DNA from: Hyphomonas sp. BRH_c22
GTDB taxonomy: Bacteria > Pseudomonadota > Alphaproteobacteria > Caulobacterales > Hyphomonadaceae
Reading direction: 5' to 3'
Length of the DNA: 64,000 nt
NCBI RefSeq assembly: GCF_000961795.1
Contig: NZ_LADU01000049.1
Coordinates: forward strand, 1 to 64,000
Both the position numbers and the translations under genes were made by a program. The notes under the pieces are model-generated. The model did not search any database. It saw only the letters and a list, made by a program, of their open reading frames with translations, and had not been told where the DNA came from. This document shows positions 16,239-24,666 of the stretch, one piece after another (position 1 is the first letter of the stretch; the number at the start of each line of letters is the position of its first letter).

Positions 16239-17240
16239 TCAGCTGACAATTTGTTTGCCATTCAGGATCAGGGTGACAAGCGCGCCGCCTTTTGACCAGT
16301 CATAGGTCACCGATCCGCCAAGCTGGCCTTCAATCGTCTGCCGTACGAGTCTGCTGCCATAACCGTTCATGTTCGGGGCATCATCCACGTCCGGGCCGCC
16401 TTGCTCTGTCCAGCAGACCTGGACATCCTCGCCCACCATGGCGCCGGAAACGTCAAGGGTGCCGCCTTCTGTCGAGAGCGCACCATACTTCACGGAATTG
16501 GTCGCCAGTTCATGCACGACAAGCGCCAGCGCGGTCGCTGTGTCCTGGCCCACCCCCATGCGCGGGACCGCCACCCTGATACGCCCGGCAAACGCCCCCT
16601 CGTCGTCATAGGGCGCCAGAAGAACGGCAAATATATCGCCGAGCAGGGCGGTCTTTCCCTGTTCGCCCGGCAACGGCCGAACAAGATCATGGGCGCGGTC
16701 GAGCGCCGTCAGGCGGTTCATCAGCTGATCCGTCATGTCCTCGATCGAGGTCGAACACCGGGAAGTGATCCGCGTCAGGCCTGTCGCGATCGCCAGGAGG
16801 TTCTTGACGCGGTGGCTCATCTCGCCGGCCAGCAATTCATGGCCCTCTTCGGCCTGCTTGCGGCCCGTGATGTCGAGGAAGATGCCGGTGACCACGCGCT
16901 TTACCATTCCAGCATCATCGCCTTGCCCGCGCGCGGAAATCCACCTGACGTCCGGCCCGACCAGGGTGCGGAAATCGATCTCATACGCGCCCACGGTCGC
17001 CCTGGTGGCAGAGAAGGCGGCTCTCACCCGGTCCCGGTCTGCAGGGTGAATCTTTTCGGAGAGGCGCTCAAATGTGATGGCGTGACCAGGCGGTACGTCC
17101 CAAAGCTTGAACCCATGCGGGTCCATGGCAAAATCATCGGAATCGACGTTCCATGCCCATAAGGAAACGCCGGCCGCATCAATGGCGCGGCGCAACTCAT
17201 CGTATCCCCATTCGGGTTTGTCTATATCGATATTGGACAA
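16239..17240 (-). CDS. HWE-family sensor histidine kinase with PAS domain
   Basis: A 333-residue protein with no membrane helix. An N-terminal PAS domain (about 10-130; it keeps WNVDSDDFAMD, IDFRTLVGPDVRWISARG and IFLDITGRKQAEEG) is followed by a phosphoacceptor helix EMSHRVKNLLAIATGLT near residue 145, then the ATPase region LVVHELATNSVKYGALS and a WTE of the HWE signature (VQVCWTEQGGP). Such kinases are common in alphaproteobacteria, often in light, redox or general stress signalling. No response regulator is adjacent. The PAS domain lacks the LOV motif GRNCRFLQG, so blue-light sensing by flavin-Cys is not indicated. Confidence 0.88.
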   Translation of the reverse strand: MSNIDIDKPEWGYDELRRAIDAAGVSLWAWNVDSDDFAMDPHGFKLWDVPPGHAITFERLSEKIHPADRDRVRAAFSATRATVGAYEIDFRTLVGPDVRWISARGQGDDAGMVKRVVTGIFLDITGRKQAEEGHELLAGEMSHRVKNLLAIATGLTRITSRCSTSIEDMTDQLMNRLTALDRAHDLVRPLPGEQGKTALLGDIFAVLLAPYDDEGAFAGRIRVAVPRMGVGQDTATALALVVHELATNSVKYGALSTEGGTLDVSGAMVGEDVQVCWTEQGGPDVDDAPNMNGYGSRLVRQTIEGQLGGSVTYDWSKGGALVTLILNGKQIVS

Positions 17241-17498
17241 GTTGCCTCACATACCTGGGCTTTTGACGAACCAATACGGAATACGCACATGGCTGTCTGT
17301 ATACTAAGCTAGATGCGGTGTCTGCATTCAACCACAGCAACGGCTGGTGACACGCATGGAGAAGCGCTACTCGACTGTTCAGCACAGGCAAATTGCACGC
17401 AGATCTGTCCTGCCCTGCCGGGAATCCCTGAAAGCCCTGCGTTGCGTACTGAGACTTGACGTCTGCACCGTTGCTGCGGCGCCTGTGCCGAAACAAGG

Positions 17499-17672
17499 TT
17501 ATGCCTGCTGTTCATCCTTGCGGGTCCTGCGCCGCAATTCAGCCTTGCAGCGCTCTGAGCAGGTTTTGACATTGTCCCAATCGCGCGCCCACTTCTTGCG
17601 CCAGGCAAAAGGCCTGCGGCAGGCCGCGCAGGTCTTTTCAGGCAGGTTGGACTTGGTGTAACGCTTTTCCAT
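17499..17672 (-). CDS. Small zinc-ribbon-like DUF2256 protein
   Basis: A 57-residue protein that I translated directly from the minus strand. It contains LPEKTCAACRRPFAWRKKW followed by CSERC, that is two CxxC-type pairs (CAAC and CSERC) likely to bind one zinc, with a basic C-terminal tail. This matches the DUF2256 pattern, which is often found next to cryptochrome/photolyase genes. Its ATG overlaps the stop of the photolyase gene as TGATG, so it is translationally coupled to it. Function unknown; a part in photolyase folding, cofactor handling or DNA binding would fit the constant partnership. Confidence 0.85.
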   Translation of the reverse strand: MEKRYTKSNLPEKTCAACRRPFAWRKKWARDWDNVKTCSERCKAELRRRTRKDEQQA

Positions 17673-19201
17673 CACAAGCTTGCGAGGAAATTCGCTGCAC
17701 TGCCGGCGATGCGCTGCTGCTCAGCGGTTGTGAACCTGTCATAGGTCCGCATGGCCTGCGCCATTCGAGGACTATTGCTGATCTTATCGCGATGGCGTGC
17801 GATGAAGTCCCAATATAGCGCATTGAAGGGACAGGCATCGGGTCCAGTTCTCATCTTCACATCATATCGGCACGATTTGCAGTAGTTGGACATACGATTG
17901 ATATAGGCGCCACTGGCCGCATAAGGTTTCGATGCCAGCAGGCCACCATCCGCAAACTGACTCATGCCGACCGTGTTGGGCAACTCGACCCATTCATAGG
18001 CGTCGGCATAGACGCTCAGATACCATTCGTGCAAAGCATACGGATCAATACCCGCCAGCATCGCGAAATTGCCTGTAATCATCAGGCGCTGGATGTGGTG
18101 GGCATAGGCTTCATCTCTTGTCTGTGTCAGGGCGGCTTTTGTACAGGCCATGTCGGTCTCGGCCGTCCAGTAGAAATCCGGTACTGAACGTGTGTGGCCA
18201 AAGAAATTGCTGCGATCATAGCCGGGCATCTTCAGCCAATAGATACCGCGCACATATTCGCGCCAGCCAATAATCTGGCGGATGAACCCTTCGGCGGCGT
18301 TGAGCGGCGCCTTGCCCTCACGATAGGCAGCCTCAACTCGCCGGCAGACGCGCAGAGGATCCAGCAATCCGCAATTCATATATTGTGCGATGACGGAATG
18401 ATAGAGGAAAGGTTCGTCCTCGACCATAGCGTCCTGGTAATCCCCGAAATACGGCAAGGCCTGTTCGACGAATGAGTCAAAGGCCGCTTCGGCATCGGTG
18501 CGGGTGACTGCGAACCAGAATGGCGTAAGCTCGCCGAAATGACTGCCGAAACGGGATTCGGTCAATGTCAGCACATCCTGTGTGATCGCATCCGGTCGAC
18601 AGGCCTTGGGCCGGGGCATGAACAGGTCGGCAGCTGCGGCCTTGCGGTTTTCAGCATCGAGATTCCACTTGCCCCCTGCCGGTTTGTCACCATCCATCAG
18701 CAGTCCGGTCTTTCGGCGCATGTCGCGGTAGAAATACTCCATACGCAATTGCTTGCGGCCGGCGGCCCACTCCTTGAATGCGGAAGGCGTGCAAAGGAAA
18801 CGGTCATCCGGCAATATGTCGACCGGCACTGGAAGCTGCGTCTGCCAGCCAGCCTGCATTTGCGAAACGCGCCACTCGGCGGCTTCTGTCACGATGACAC
18901 GCTCAGGCCGGTGTCTGGAAACGGCCTGAGCGACCTGAGCTGAGAAGCTTCCCAGGTTATCGGGCGCATCCAGATAAACATAGTCGACTGTCCAGCCAGA
19001 TGCGCGCAGCTCTTCAGCGAAATGGCGCATAGCAGAAAAGATGAAGGCGATCTTCTTCTTGTGATGGCGCACATAGGTTGCTTCGTCATGAAGCTCGGCC
19101 ATCAGCACACGGTCGTGTTCCGGACTTGCGGCGGCAAGGCCGGACAAAGTTGGTGTAAGCTGGTCGCCGAGGACCAGGATGAGGTTGCGCGTGCCGCTCA
19201 T
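17672..19201 (-). CDS. Iron-sulfur bacterial cryptochrome/photolyase (FeS-BCP, PhrB/CryB type)
   Basis: A 509-residue enzyme that uses light to repair pyrimidine photoproducts, (6-4) lesions in the characterised PhrB. The N terminus (NLILVLGDQLTP) is the family's Rossmann antenna domain and the C-terminal part carries FAD. Cys353 (DMAC), Cys441 and Cys444 (NYCKSC) and Cys457 (DACPFN) have spacings 88, 3 and 13, identical to the [4Fe-4S] ligands of Agrobacterium PhrB. GGAG precedes the ATG at 19201. It overlaps the DUF2256 gene by one base. Together with the HWE kinase downstream this gives a small light- or stress-related block, though co-regulation is not shown. Confidence 0.93.
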   Translation of the reverse strand: MSGTRNLILVLGDQLTPTLSGLAAASPEHDRVLMAELHDEATYVRHHKKKIAFIFSAMRHFAEELRASGWTVDYVYLDAPDNLGSFSAQVAQAVSRHRPERVIVTEAAEWRVSQMQAGWQTQLPVPVDILPDDRFLCTPSAFKEWAAGRKQLRMEYFYRDMRRKTGLLMDGDKPAGGKWNLDAENRKAAAADLFMPRPKACRPDAITQDVLTLTESRFGSHFGELTPFWFAVTRTDAEAAFDSFVEQALPYFGDYQDAMVEDEPFLYHSVIAQYMNCGLLDPLRVCRRVEAAYREGKAPLNAAEGFIRQIIGWREYVRGIYWLKMPGYDRSNFFGHTRSVPDFYWTAETDMACTKAALTQTRDEAYAHHIQRLMITGNFAMLAGIDPYALHEWYLSVYADAYEWVELPNTVGMSQFADGGLLASKPYAASGAYINRMSNYCKSCRYDVKMRTGPDACPFNALYWDFIARHRDKISNSPRMAQAMRTYDRFTTAEQQRIAGSAANFLASL

Positions 19202-19419
19202 CTCAGCTCCGCAGCCAGCCGGACAAACGCCCTTGCAGCGTCAGGAATCGTGGACAAAGGCATGGGGAGAATATCCAGTTCAGGCAGGCAATCGTCTCAG
19301 GCTTGCTGCGTACATAGGCATGGCTCAAAGCCTTGTCGATGCGCAGGATGTCACGCCATGGTTTGCTATCTGTTCGGCAAACTCAGCGACGTGCGTTGAC
19401 CCGGGTTACCTGGGGGAAA

Positions 19420-19456
19420 AGGACAAAATACGTACTCCTGCAGCCGACAGCAGGAG
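19420..19456 (-). terminator. Possible terminator after galM
   Basis: CTCCTGC (19435-19441) and GCAGGAG (19450-19456) form a 7-bp stem. Reading on the minus strand the sequence that follows is moderately T-rich (TATTTTGTCCTTTT). It lies 15 bases beyond the galM stop. Weak by the usual standards. Confidence 0.35.
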
Positions 19457-19470
19457 ACGGCGTGTGAAAA

Positions 19471-20358
19471 TCAACATGCGTATCGCGCGGAAATCAGAAT
19501 CTCTGCACTAAAGCGTTCTCCCGGTGCCAATACATCCATGGCCTGTCCTGCTGGAAGATCCGGCAGGTTGATGGCATTCGTCGCGTGCGATACGGGCTCG
19601 AGGCAAAGGATATCACTCCCCATGGCAGGGCAGTAGACGACGATATTGTCGAGCGCCTCACTCGCACACAGGGATATAAGCAGGGATGTGTCCGGGTAAT
19701 CGATCTGGAGATGTCGTTTCCAGCCGGTGAAACAGTTGTCGAGATCGATGCCAGATATGGGCCTGGCTTCGCTGAAGTCTGCTGCAGGTGAAATGGGGCG
19801 CCACCACACGGGAAGGCCCGGGTCGGTTGGCTCCGTCATCCAGTAGCCGTCGCACTCCATCTTGATGCATGTGTTTCTCCGGCGGGGAAAGTAGGGGTGA
19901 AAGCCGATCCCGACCGGCATCGCGTCCGGACTCAAATTCTCGATACAGAGTGAAAGCGTGAGACCAAATGGCCCGACGCAAATGGTCTGGTGCGCGCGAT
20001 AGGACCAGGGCCACTCTCCCGCGGCGTGTTCGAGAATCATGTTCACCTTTTCCGCGCTAGACCTGGTGATCTGCCAGGTGTGACGCCAGCCATAACCATG
20101 CAAGGCGTGGGGCGTCACAAAGTCTGCGCCTGCGAGCCGGATGCTCTTGCCGCCGAAATCGAAAGTGCCGTTGCGAATGCGATTCGAGAAGGGGAGCAGG
20201 GGAAAGCAACCGCTTCCCATATTATCCGGCCAGTATCCTGCATTTCCAGGTTTCAGAATTGCCTGGCCGTTCCAGTTGCATCGGACGATCTGTCCGCCCC
20301 GCACCGGGTCGAGGTCAATCTGCCATCCATGTGCATTGATCTCGACCAGAGGCGCCAT
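19471..20358 (-). CDS. galM: Aldose 1-epimerase (galactose mutarotase)
   Basis: A 295-residue protein that interconverts alpha and beta anomers of galactose for galactokinase. Catalytic landmarks of the family are present: HGYGWRHTW with the conserved His, GFHPYFPRRR with the second His, and CLEPVSHATNAINL with the catalytic Glu. No signal peptide, so it is cytoplasmic. It starts 6 bases after the galK stop and ends the minus-strand galT-galK-galM operon, divergent from two galactosidases. Confidence 0.88.
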   Translation of the reverse strand: MAPLVEINAHGWQIDLDPVRGGQIVRCNWNGQAILKPGNAGYWPDNMGSGCFPLLPFSNRIRNGTFDFGGKSIRLAGADFVTPHALHGYGWRHTWQITRSSAEKVNMILEHAAGEWPWSYRAHQTICVGPFGLTLSLCIENLSPDAMPVGIGFHPYFPRRRNTCIKMECDGYWMTEPTDPGLPVWWRPISPAADFSEARPISGIDLDNCFTGWKRHLQIDYPDTSLLISLCASEALDNIVVYCPAMGSDILCLEPVSHATNAINLPDLPAGQAMDVLAPGERFSAEILISARYAC

Positions 20359-20364
20359 TATACC

Positions 20365-21399
20365 TCACGAAATCCGCTTGATCGTCGGATGGAGGGCCGT
20401 CAGCCCCGTCCACCAGTTCGCGAGAATCGACGGATCGATCAAGGCTGCGACACAGCCGCCGAAACCCGCGCCTGTGATGCGCGCGCCTTCCGCTCCGAGA
20501 TCGATTGCGTGGGCGACCAGCTGATCGATGCCCGGGACAGACACATCCATGTCGTCGCGCAGGGAGTTATGGCTTTCTATCATCAATTGCCCAAAGCGAG
20601 CACGGTCGTCGGAGCGCAAGGCCGCAACCGCCTCCTTTGACCTCTTCCCTTCGCTGATGACATGCCGCGCCCGTTTCGCGAGTATTGGGTCGAGTGCATC
20701 CAGAAAATCCATGCTCGCGTCACAAAGGTACGCGGCGCCAATTTGCCTTGCCGCTTCCAGGCATTCGTCTCGTCGCGCGCGATAGCGGCCATCTGTCAAG
20801 GCCCTGTGGAGACCGGAATGGGCAACGACGATCGACCATGAATCTGGAATGTCCAGAAGCTCGTAGGAACAATCGCGTGTATCGAGGGCCAAGGCCGTGC
20901 CGGGCTTGCCCAGCGCGACCGCCATCTGGTCCATTATCCCGCAAGGGACGCCGATGAAACGGTTTTCGATTTCCTTTGCGGCAAGGGCAAGGTTGGCGTC
21001 CGTGACCGTAGCGAACGAAGGCCTCGCGGCTTTCAGGGCGGCGACGATGATCGCAGCTGAAGAGGAGAGCCCCGCGCCGACCGGTATCGCGCTTTTGACA
21101 TGTACGTCCTGTCCAGCCGATATCCATTCCTGCTTGCGGGCATATTGAAGAGCGCCGCGAATATAGTCAGACCAGTGGTCGGTCGCGGGCGCGTCGATGC
21201 CGAAGGCCCGTGGACCATCAAACTGTTCAGAGGAGACCTGATCGCTTTGGGACTGGTTGGACTGGATGTCGACCCTGACCGATGGCGTGAGGGCCATGGG
21301 CAGGACCGTTCCGCCATTGAAGTCGATCCATTCTCCAATCAGGTTGACCCTGCAGGGCACTGTGGCAGATTGCCAGATGGCATCTTGAGGCCGGGTCAT
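20365..21399 (-). CDS. galK: Galactokinase
   Basis: A 344-residue GHMP kinase that phosphorylates galactose at C1. The ATG at 21399 overlaps the galT stop as ATGA; a longer open frame upstream is antisense-like and rejected. Motifs: RVNLIGEWIDFNGG (residues 17-30), PVGAGLSSSAAI (ATP loop) and the C-terminal ITGAGFGGCVAAL. In the first motif the usual GEHTDYNGG is changed: His is Trp24, Thr is Ile25 and Tyr is Phe27, while Glu23 and Asp26 remain. His contacts galactose in known galactokinases, so substrate preference may differ. The pathway context (galT, galM, galactosidases) still supports galactokinase. Confidence 0.9.
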   Translation of the reverse strand: MTRPQDAIWQSATVPCRVNLIGEWIDFNGGTVLPMALTPSVRVDIQSNQSQSDQVSSEQFDGPRAFGIDAPATDHWSDYIRGALQYARKQEWISAGQDVHVKSAIPVGAGLSSSAAIIVAALKAARPSFATVTDANLALAAKEIENRFIGVPCGIMDQMAVALGKPGTALALDTRDCSYELLDIPDSWSIVVAHSGLHRALTDGRYRARRDECLEAARQIGAAYLCDASMDFLDALDPILAKRARHVISEGKRSKEAVAALRSDDRARFGQLMIESHNSLRDDMDVSVPGIDQLVAHAIDLGAEGARITGAGFGGCVAALIDPSILANWWTGLTALHPTIKRIS

Positions 21400-22475
21400 A
21401 GCTCGCGCAGCCTTCCAGCGGCGTATTCCGGCATGATGTCGACCGTAAAGACGTTCGTGAATTGCTCGACGCTCGCGAGGTATTTCAAGCGCCCGGCATC
21501 CCGCATGATCGGATAGAACTGAACTGTAAACTGGAAATCCGGGCCAGCGTCGCGCGGCGCAGCCTGGAAGCTCATCATGTAAGGCATTGGTGCGTCGAAC
21601 AGGCCGTCCAGACGGCGTGGAATGTCGCCCAACAGCTGCGCCAGATTCTCGATTTCGGACGCGTGCAGGTCCCATGGCCCACGACACGGCCGGGTCGGCA
21701 TGATCCATGTTTCATAAGGAAAGCGCCCAAAGGGCGGACAGAAAGCGGTGAGGCCACCGTCAGTCGCAACAGTGAAAATCCCCTCCCAGGTTGCATGGTC
21801 CGAAACCAGATCATAGCCGTCTTCAAACGCCTTGGCCGCGACCGCCTGGGGGGTGGGAACAAAGGGGAAGGCATAGATCTGGCCATGTGGGTGGGCGAGT
21901 GTGACCCCTACTTGCACACCTCTGTTCTCAAAGGGCAGGACGTAAGCGGCACCATTCCGGAAAAGGGTCTCGTATCGGTCAATCAGTGCTTCGAGAAACA
22001 GGATCCGGCGATCCTGGCCTACGCTGTGGAGATTGCCTTCCTGCGCTGCCGTATAAACGACAACCTCGCACTGGCCGGTCGCCGGGCCATCTGCCCATTG
22101 GCTGTGCATCGTCGATGCCGTGCTTGGCTGAAGGCTTGAAAACTGATTGTCGAAAACGGCCAGTTCGAAGTCTGGAAAGGCGATTTCAGTCGGCACTTCT
22201 CCGACCCGATACGGGGCAAGGGGATCGGTCGCTGCCGAAGGCAAGAATGTACGTGTCTGACGATGGGGCGTATAGACCGACCAGGTGCCACGCAGCGGGT
22301 CGCGCCGCAGTTCCGAATGGTGGCCTGTCGTCCTGACAAGCTCCTCTCCTGCTGGCCCCGAATGGGGCTTGAAGCCGTAGAGCGAAACAGACCGCCCATC
22401 GGCCTTCATGTGCTGGCGTCGGAACAGGGTTCGTGAGCGGCCTTGCAGTGTCACGTAGTTTGAATCGTCGGTCAT
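21396..22475 (-). CDS. galT: Galactose-1-phosphate uridylyltransferase lacking the usual zinc ligands
   Basis: A 359-residue Leloir-pathway enzyme that swaps UMP between UDP-glucose and galactose 1-phosphate. The active-site motif is intact (VTLAHPHGQIYAFPF, with the nucleophile His in HPHGQ), as are the N-terminal RRDPLRGTWSVYTPHR and FDNQFSSL. The structural metal site is lost: at the usual CPLCP the sequence reads DPLAP (Asp84, Ala87), and the equivalent of E. coli His115 appears to be Gln (TAAQEGNL). The start at 22475 has no strong ribosome-binding site; Met23 (22409) is an alternative. First gene of the gal operon, with overlapping galK. Confidence 0.92.
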   Translation of the reverse strand: MTDDSNYVTLQGRSRTLFRRQHMKADGRSVSLYGFKPHSGPAGEELVRTTGHHSELRRDPLRGTWSVYTPHRQTRTFLPSAATDPLAPYRVGEVPTEIAFPDFELAVFDNQFSSLQPSTASTMHSQWADGPATGQCEVVVYTAAQEGNLHSVGQDRRILFLEALIDRYETLFRNGAAYVLPFENRGVQVGVTLAHPHGQIYAFPFVPTPQAVAAKAFEDGYDLVSDHATWEGIFTVATDGGLTAFCPPFGRFPYETWIMPTRPCRGPWDLHASEIENLAQLLGDIPRRLDGLFDAPMPYMMSFQAAPRDAGPDFQFTVQFYPIMRDAGRLKYLASVEQFTNVFTVDIMPEYAAGRLREL

Positions 22476-22503
22476 GGAGTGTACTACTTATACAGTTCTC
22501 ATT

Positions 22504-22524
22504 TGCATGTAACTAACGCATGCA
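22504..22524. promoter_or_regulatory. Inverted repeat in divergent gal/galactosidase promoter region
   Basis: TGCATG (22504-22509) and CATGCA (22519-22524) form 6-base arms separated by 9 bases in the 103-base gap between galT and the alpha-galactosidase gene. It is well placed for a repressor controlling both directions. No regulator gene for it is present in the window. Confidence 0.4.
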
Positions 22525-22578
22525 TGAAGGATTGCGACAGGATTCTCCGCGCTGCGTTCGTGGGGATCGCCGCACCGG

Positions 22579-24666
22579 ATGAAGGGGAACGGATTGCAAA
22601 CAAATTCTCTCACCAGTGACGGCGTCAGCTGCACAATCGCGCTCGTTCCGGGTTCGGGCTTCAAACTGGCCTATCTGGGGCCGGCTGCCGGATCAGACAA
22701 GCACCAGAACGTGCGCCCCGCCGTGCTGCCCGCCAGCCCCGATCATGTTCCCGGTCCCAGCCTTATGGCAGCGCGGGGCGCGGGATATGCCGGGGCTGGC
22801 CTGGTCGACGCGATCTGCCAGCCCTCGGGCCGGCGGATCAATCTGTCGCCCAGACACATGACGCAGGTGTCTGAAACCGAACTCGTGCTGCACGCTGGAG
22901 ATGAAACCTGCGGCGTCGAAGCAGAAACCAGGCTCAGCCTCGAATACGGCGTATTGAAAATCCGGACCATTATCCGAAACGCCGGGGGCGAGGTAGTTGA
23001 CCTCCACCGATGCGTCGCCGGCCTGGTCCCCTTACCGGATTGGGCTGATGATACCGTCATGACGCACGGCGGATGGGCGCGGGAAGGGCACGGGTCACGG
23101 CGTCCGTTGGGGGCTGGAAGGGTGCAACGCGTGGGGCGTCTGGGGCGGAGCGGCTTTGATGGGTCTCCCGCCGTTACAATTTGCGAACGTGCCGCTGGCA
23201 CGGACAGTGGACGCGTAATGGCCTTGCACCTGGCCTGGAGCGGAAGCCATTCCATCAGCGTGGAGCGGCTGCCTGACGGCTCCGGCGAAATCTGCGCCGA
23301 AGCGCAATATGAGCCTGGTGAAATCAGGCTCGCGCCGGGGGAGCAGCTGGAGACACCCGAGCTCATCGTCGTGATCGGAACGAGCGGGTTTGACGAATTG
23401 CAAGCCCGTCTTCACCGCCTCGCACGAAGACTATCAAGAGAGGTCTTCAGGCCAGTTCACTTTAACACGTGGGAAGCACGCTATTTCGACCTGAACGAGG
23501 ACGCACTTGTCGCGCTGGCCAAGGGCGCGGCTGCTCTTGGTGCTGAGCGCTTCGTACTGGACGATGGATGGTTTGCCGGCCGCCGGGATGACACGACCAG
23601 TCTGGGCGACTGGGAGCCGGACCCGGACCTTTTTCCGCACGGCCTGGCGCCATTGGCCGGCAGGATACGCGAGCTCGGCATGTCATTCGGCCTGTGGGTC
23701 GAGCCTGAAATGGTCAGCCGCAAGAGCCGGCTTCACGAGCAGCACCCGGACTGGGTCCTGGGCTACCCGGATCCTGACGCACCGACCGGACGAAACCAGC
23801 TGGTTCTGGACCTTTCCAACAGGGATGTTCAGGATCACTTGTACGCGCGGCTGTCCGCGTGTCTCGATGCTGCGCCCATCGAATATTTGAAATGGGACTG
23901 CAACCGCGAGATCTATCCGGACACGGTTGATGGCGTTGCCCGCGGCACGCGTCACGTGATCGGCGTTTACAGCCTGATGGACCGGCTTCGAGCGCGATAT
24001 CCACAGATCGAGATCGAAAGCTGCGCGAGCGGTGGCGGCCGGATCGACTTCGGGATACTGCCGCGCGTGACGCGGTTCTGGGCAAGTGATGCAACAGACG
24101 CCCTCGACCGGATACGCATCCAGCGTTCACTTTCGGCCTATATTCCAATGGAGATGTTAGGATGCCATGTCGGGCCGGCGCCCAATCCGATTACAGGCAG
24201 GGTATTTTCAATCCGCTTCCGGGCGCTGGTTGCCATGTTCGGACACTTTGGCCTTGAGCTCGACCCTGACAAACTGTCGGCATCCGACAGGACAGCGCTT
24301 GCCCATGCGATACAGGTACACAAGCGGTTCCGGCCGTGGATGCATTCGGGGCATGTCCGCGCGATTCCCAGTGCCGACGCAAATCTGGATATCACCCTGA
24401 TAGAGTCAGCCGATGGTAACCACGCCCTTGTCAGAGTACTCAGAACAGGGATGGCCCCTTATTCTCTCCATCCCAATATCGCTATTCCCGGGCTGGATCA
24501 TTCCGCATCATTCGCTGTCGCGGAAGTCTCGTTTGATGGTGGTACCGATACAGGGCTCGGTATCGCATCTGCCGAAGGGCTCGCCTGGACCGGCCTTGAC
24601 ATGGACCCTATCAAACCAAATCAGGGCAGGCTGTTTTACCTCAGACGCATCACGGAGAATGCATGA
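22579..24666 (+). CDS. Alpha-galactosidase, GH36
   Basis: A 695-residue enzyme that releases alpha-linked galactose from melibiose, raffinose-type sugars or galactomannan fragments. The N-terminal beta-supersandwich is followed by the barrel, with FNTWEARYFDLNE, VLDDGWFAGRRDD, FGLWVEPEMVS, the nucleophile Asp440 in YLKWDCNR, the ESCASGGGRIDFG loop and the acid/base Asp504 in FWASDATDALDR. Length matches cytoplasmic GH36 enzymes (about 700). No signal peptide, so intact oligosaccharides must enter the cell. It overlaps the following GH42 gene by four bases (ATGA) and is divergent from galT. Confidence 0.93.
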   Translation: MKGNGLQTNSLTSDGVSCTIALVPGSGFKLAYLGPAAGSDKHQNVRPAVLPASPDHVPGPSLMAARGAGYAGAGLVDAICQPSGRRINLSPRHMTQVSETELVLHAGDETCGVEAETRLSLEYGVLKIRTIIRNAGGEVVDLHRCVAGLVPLPDWADDTVMTHGGWAREGHGSRRPLGAGRVQRVGRLGRSGFDGSPAVTICERAAGTDSGRVMALHLAWSGSHSISVERLPDGSGEICAEAQYEPGEIRLAPGEQLETPELIVVIGTSGFDELQARLHRLARRLSREVFRPVHFNTWEARYFDLNEDALVALAKGAAALGAERFVLDDGWFAGRRDDTTSLGDWEPDPDLFPHGLAPLAGRIRELGMSFGLWVEPEMVSRKSRLHEQHPDWVLGYPDPDAPTGRNQLVLDLSNRDVQDHLYARLSACLDAAPIEYLKWDCNREIYPDTVDGVARGTRHVIGVYSLMDRLRARYPQIEIESCASGGGRIDFGILPRVTRFWASDATDALDRIRIQRSLSAYIPMEMLGCHVGPAPNPITGRVFSIRFRALVAMFGHFGLELDPDKLSASDRTALAHAIQVHKRFRPWMHSGHVRAIPSADANLDITLIESADGNHALVRVLRTGMAPYSLHPNIAIPGLDHSASFAVAEVSFDGGTDTGLGIASAEGLAWTGLDMDPIKPNQGRLFYLRRITENA

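Noticed and set aside
19202-19470. Protein-like stretches upstream of the photolyase
   Set aside because: Short runs (such as RSKPETIACLNWIF) occur but are interrupted by stops in every frame, with no start or ribosome-binding site; no gene called.
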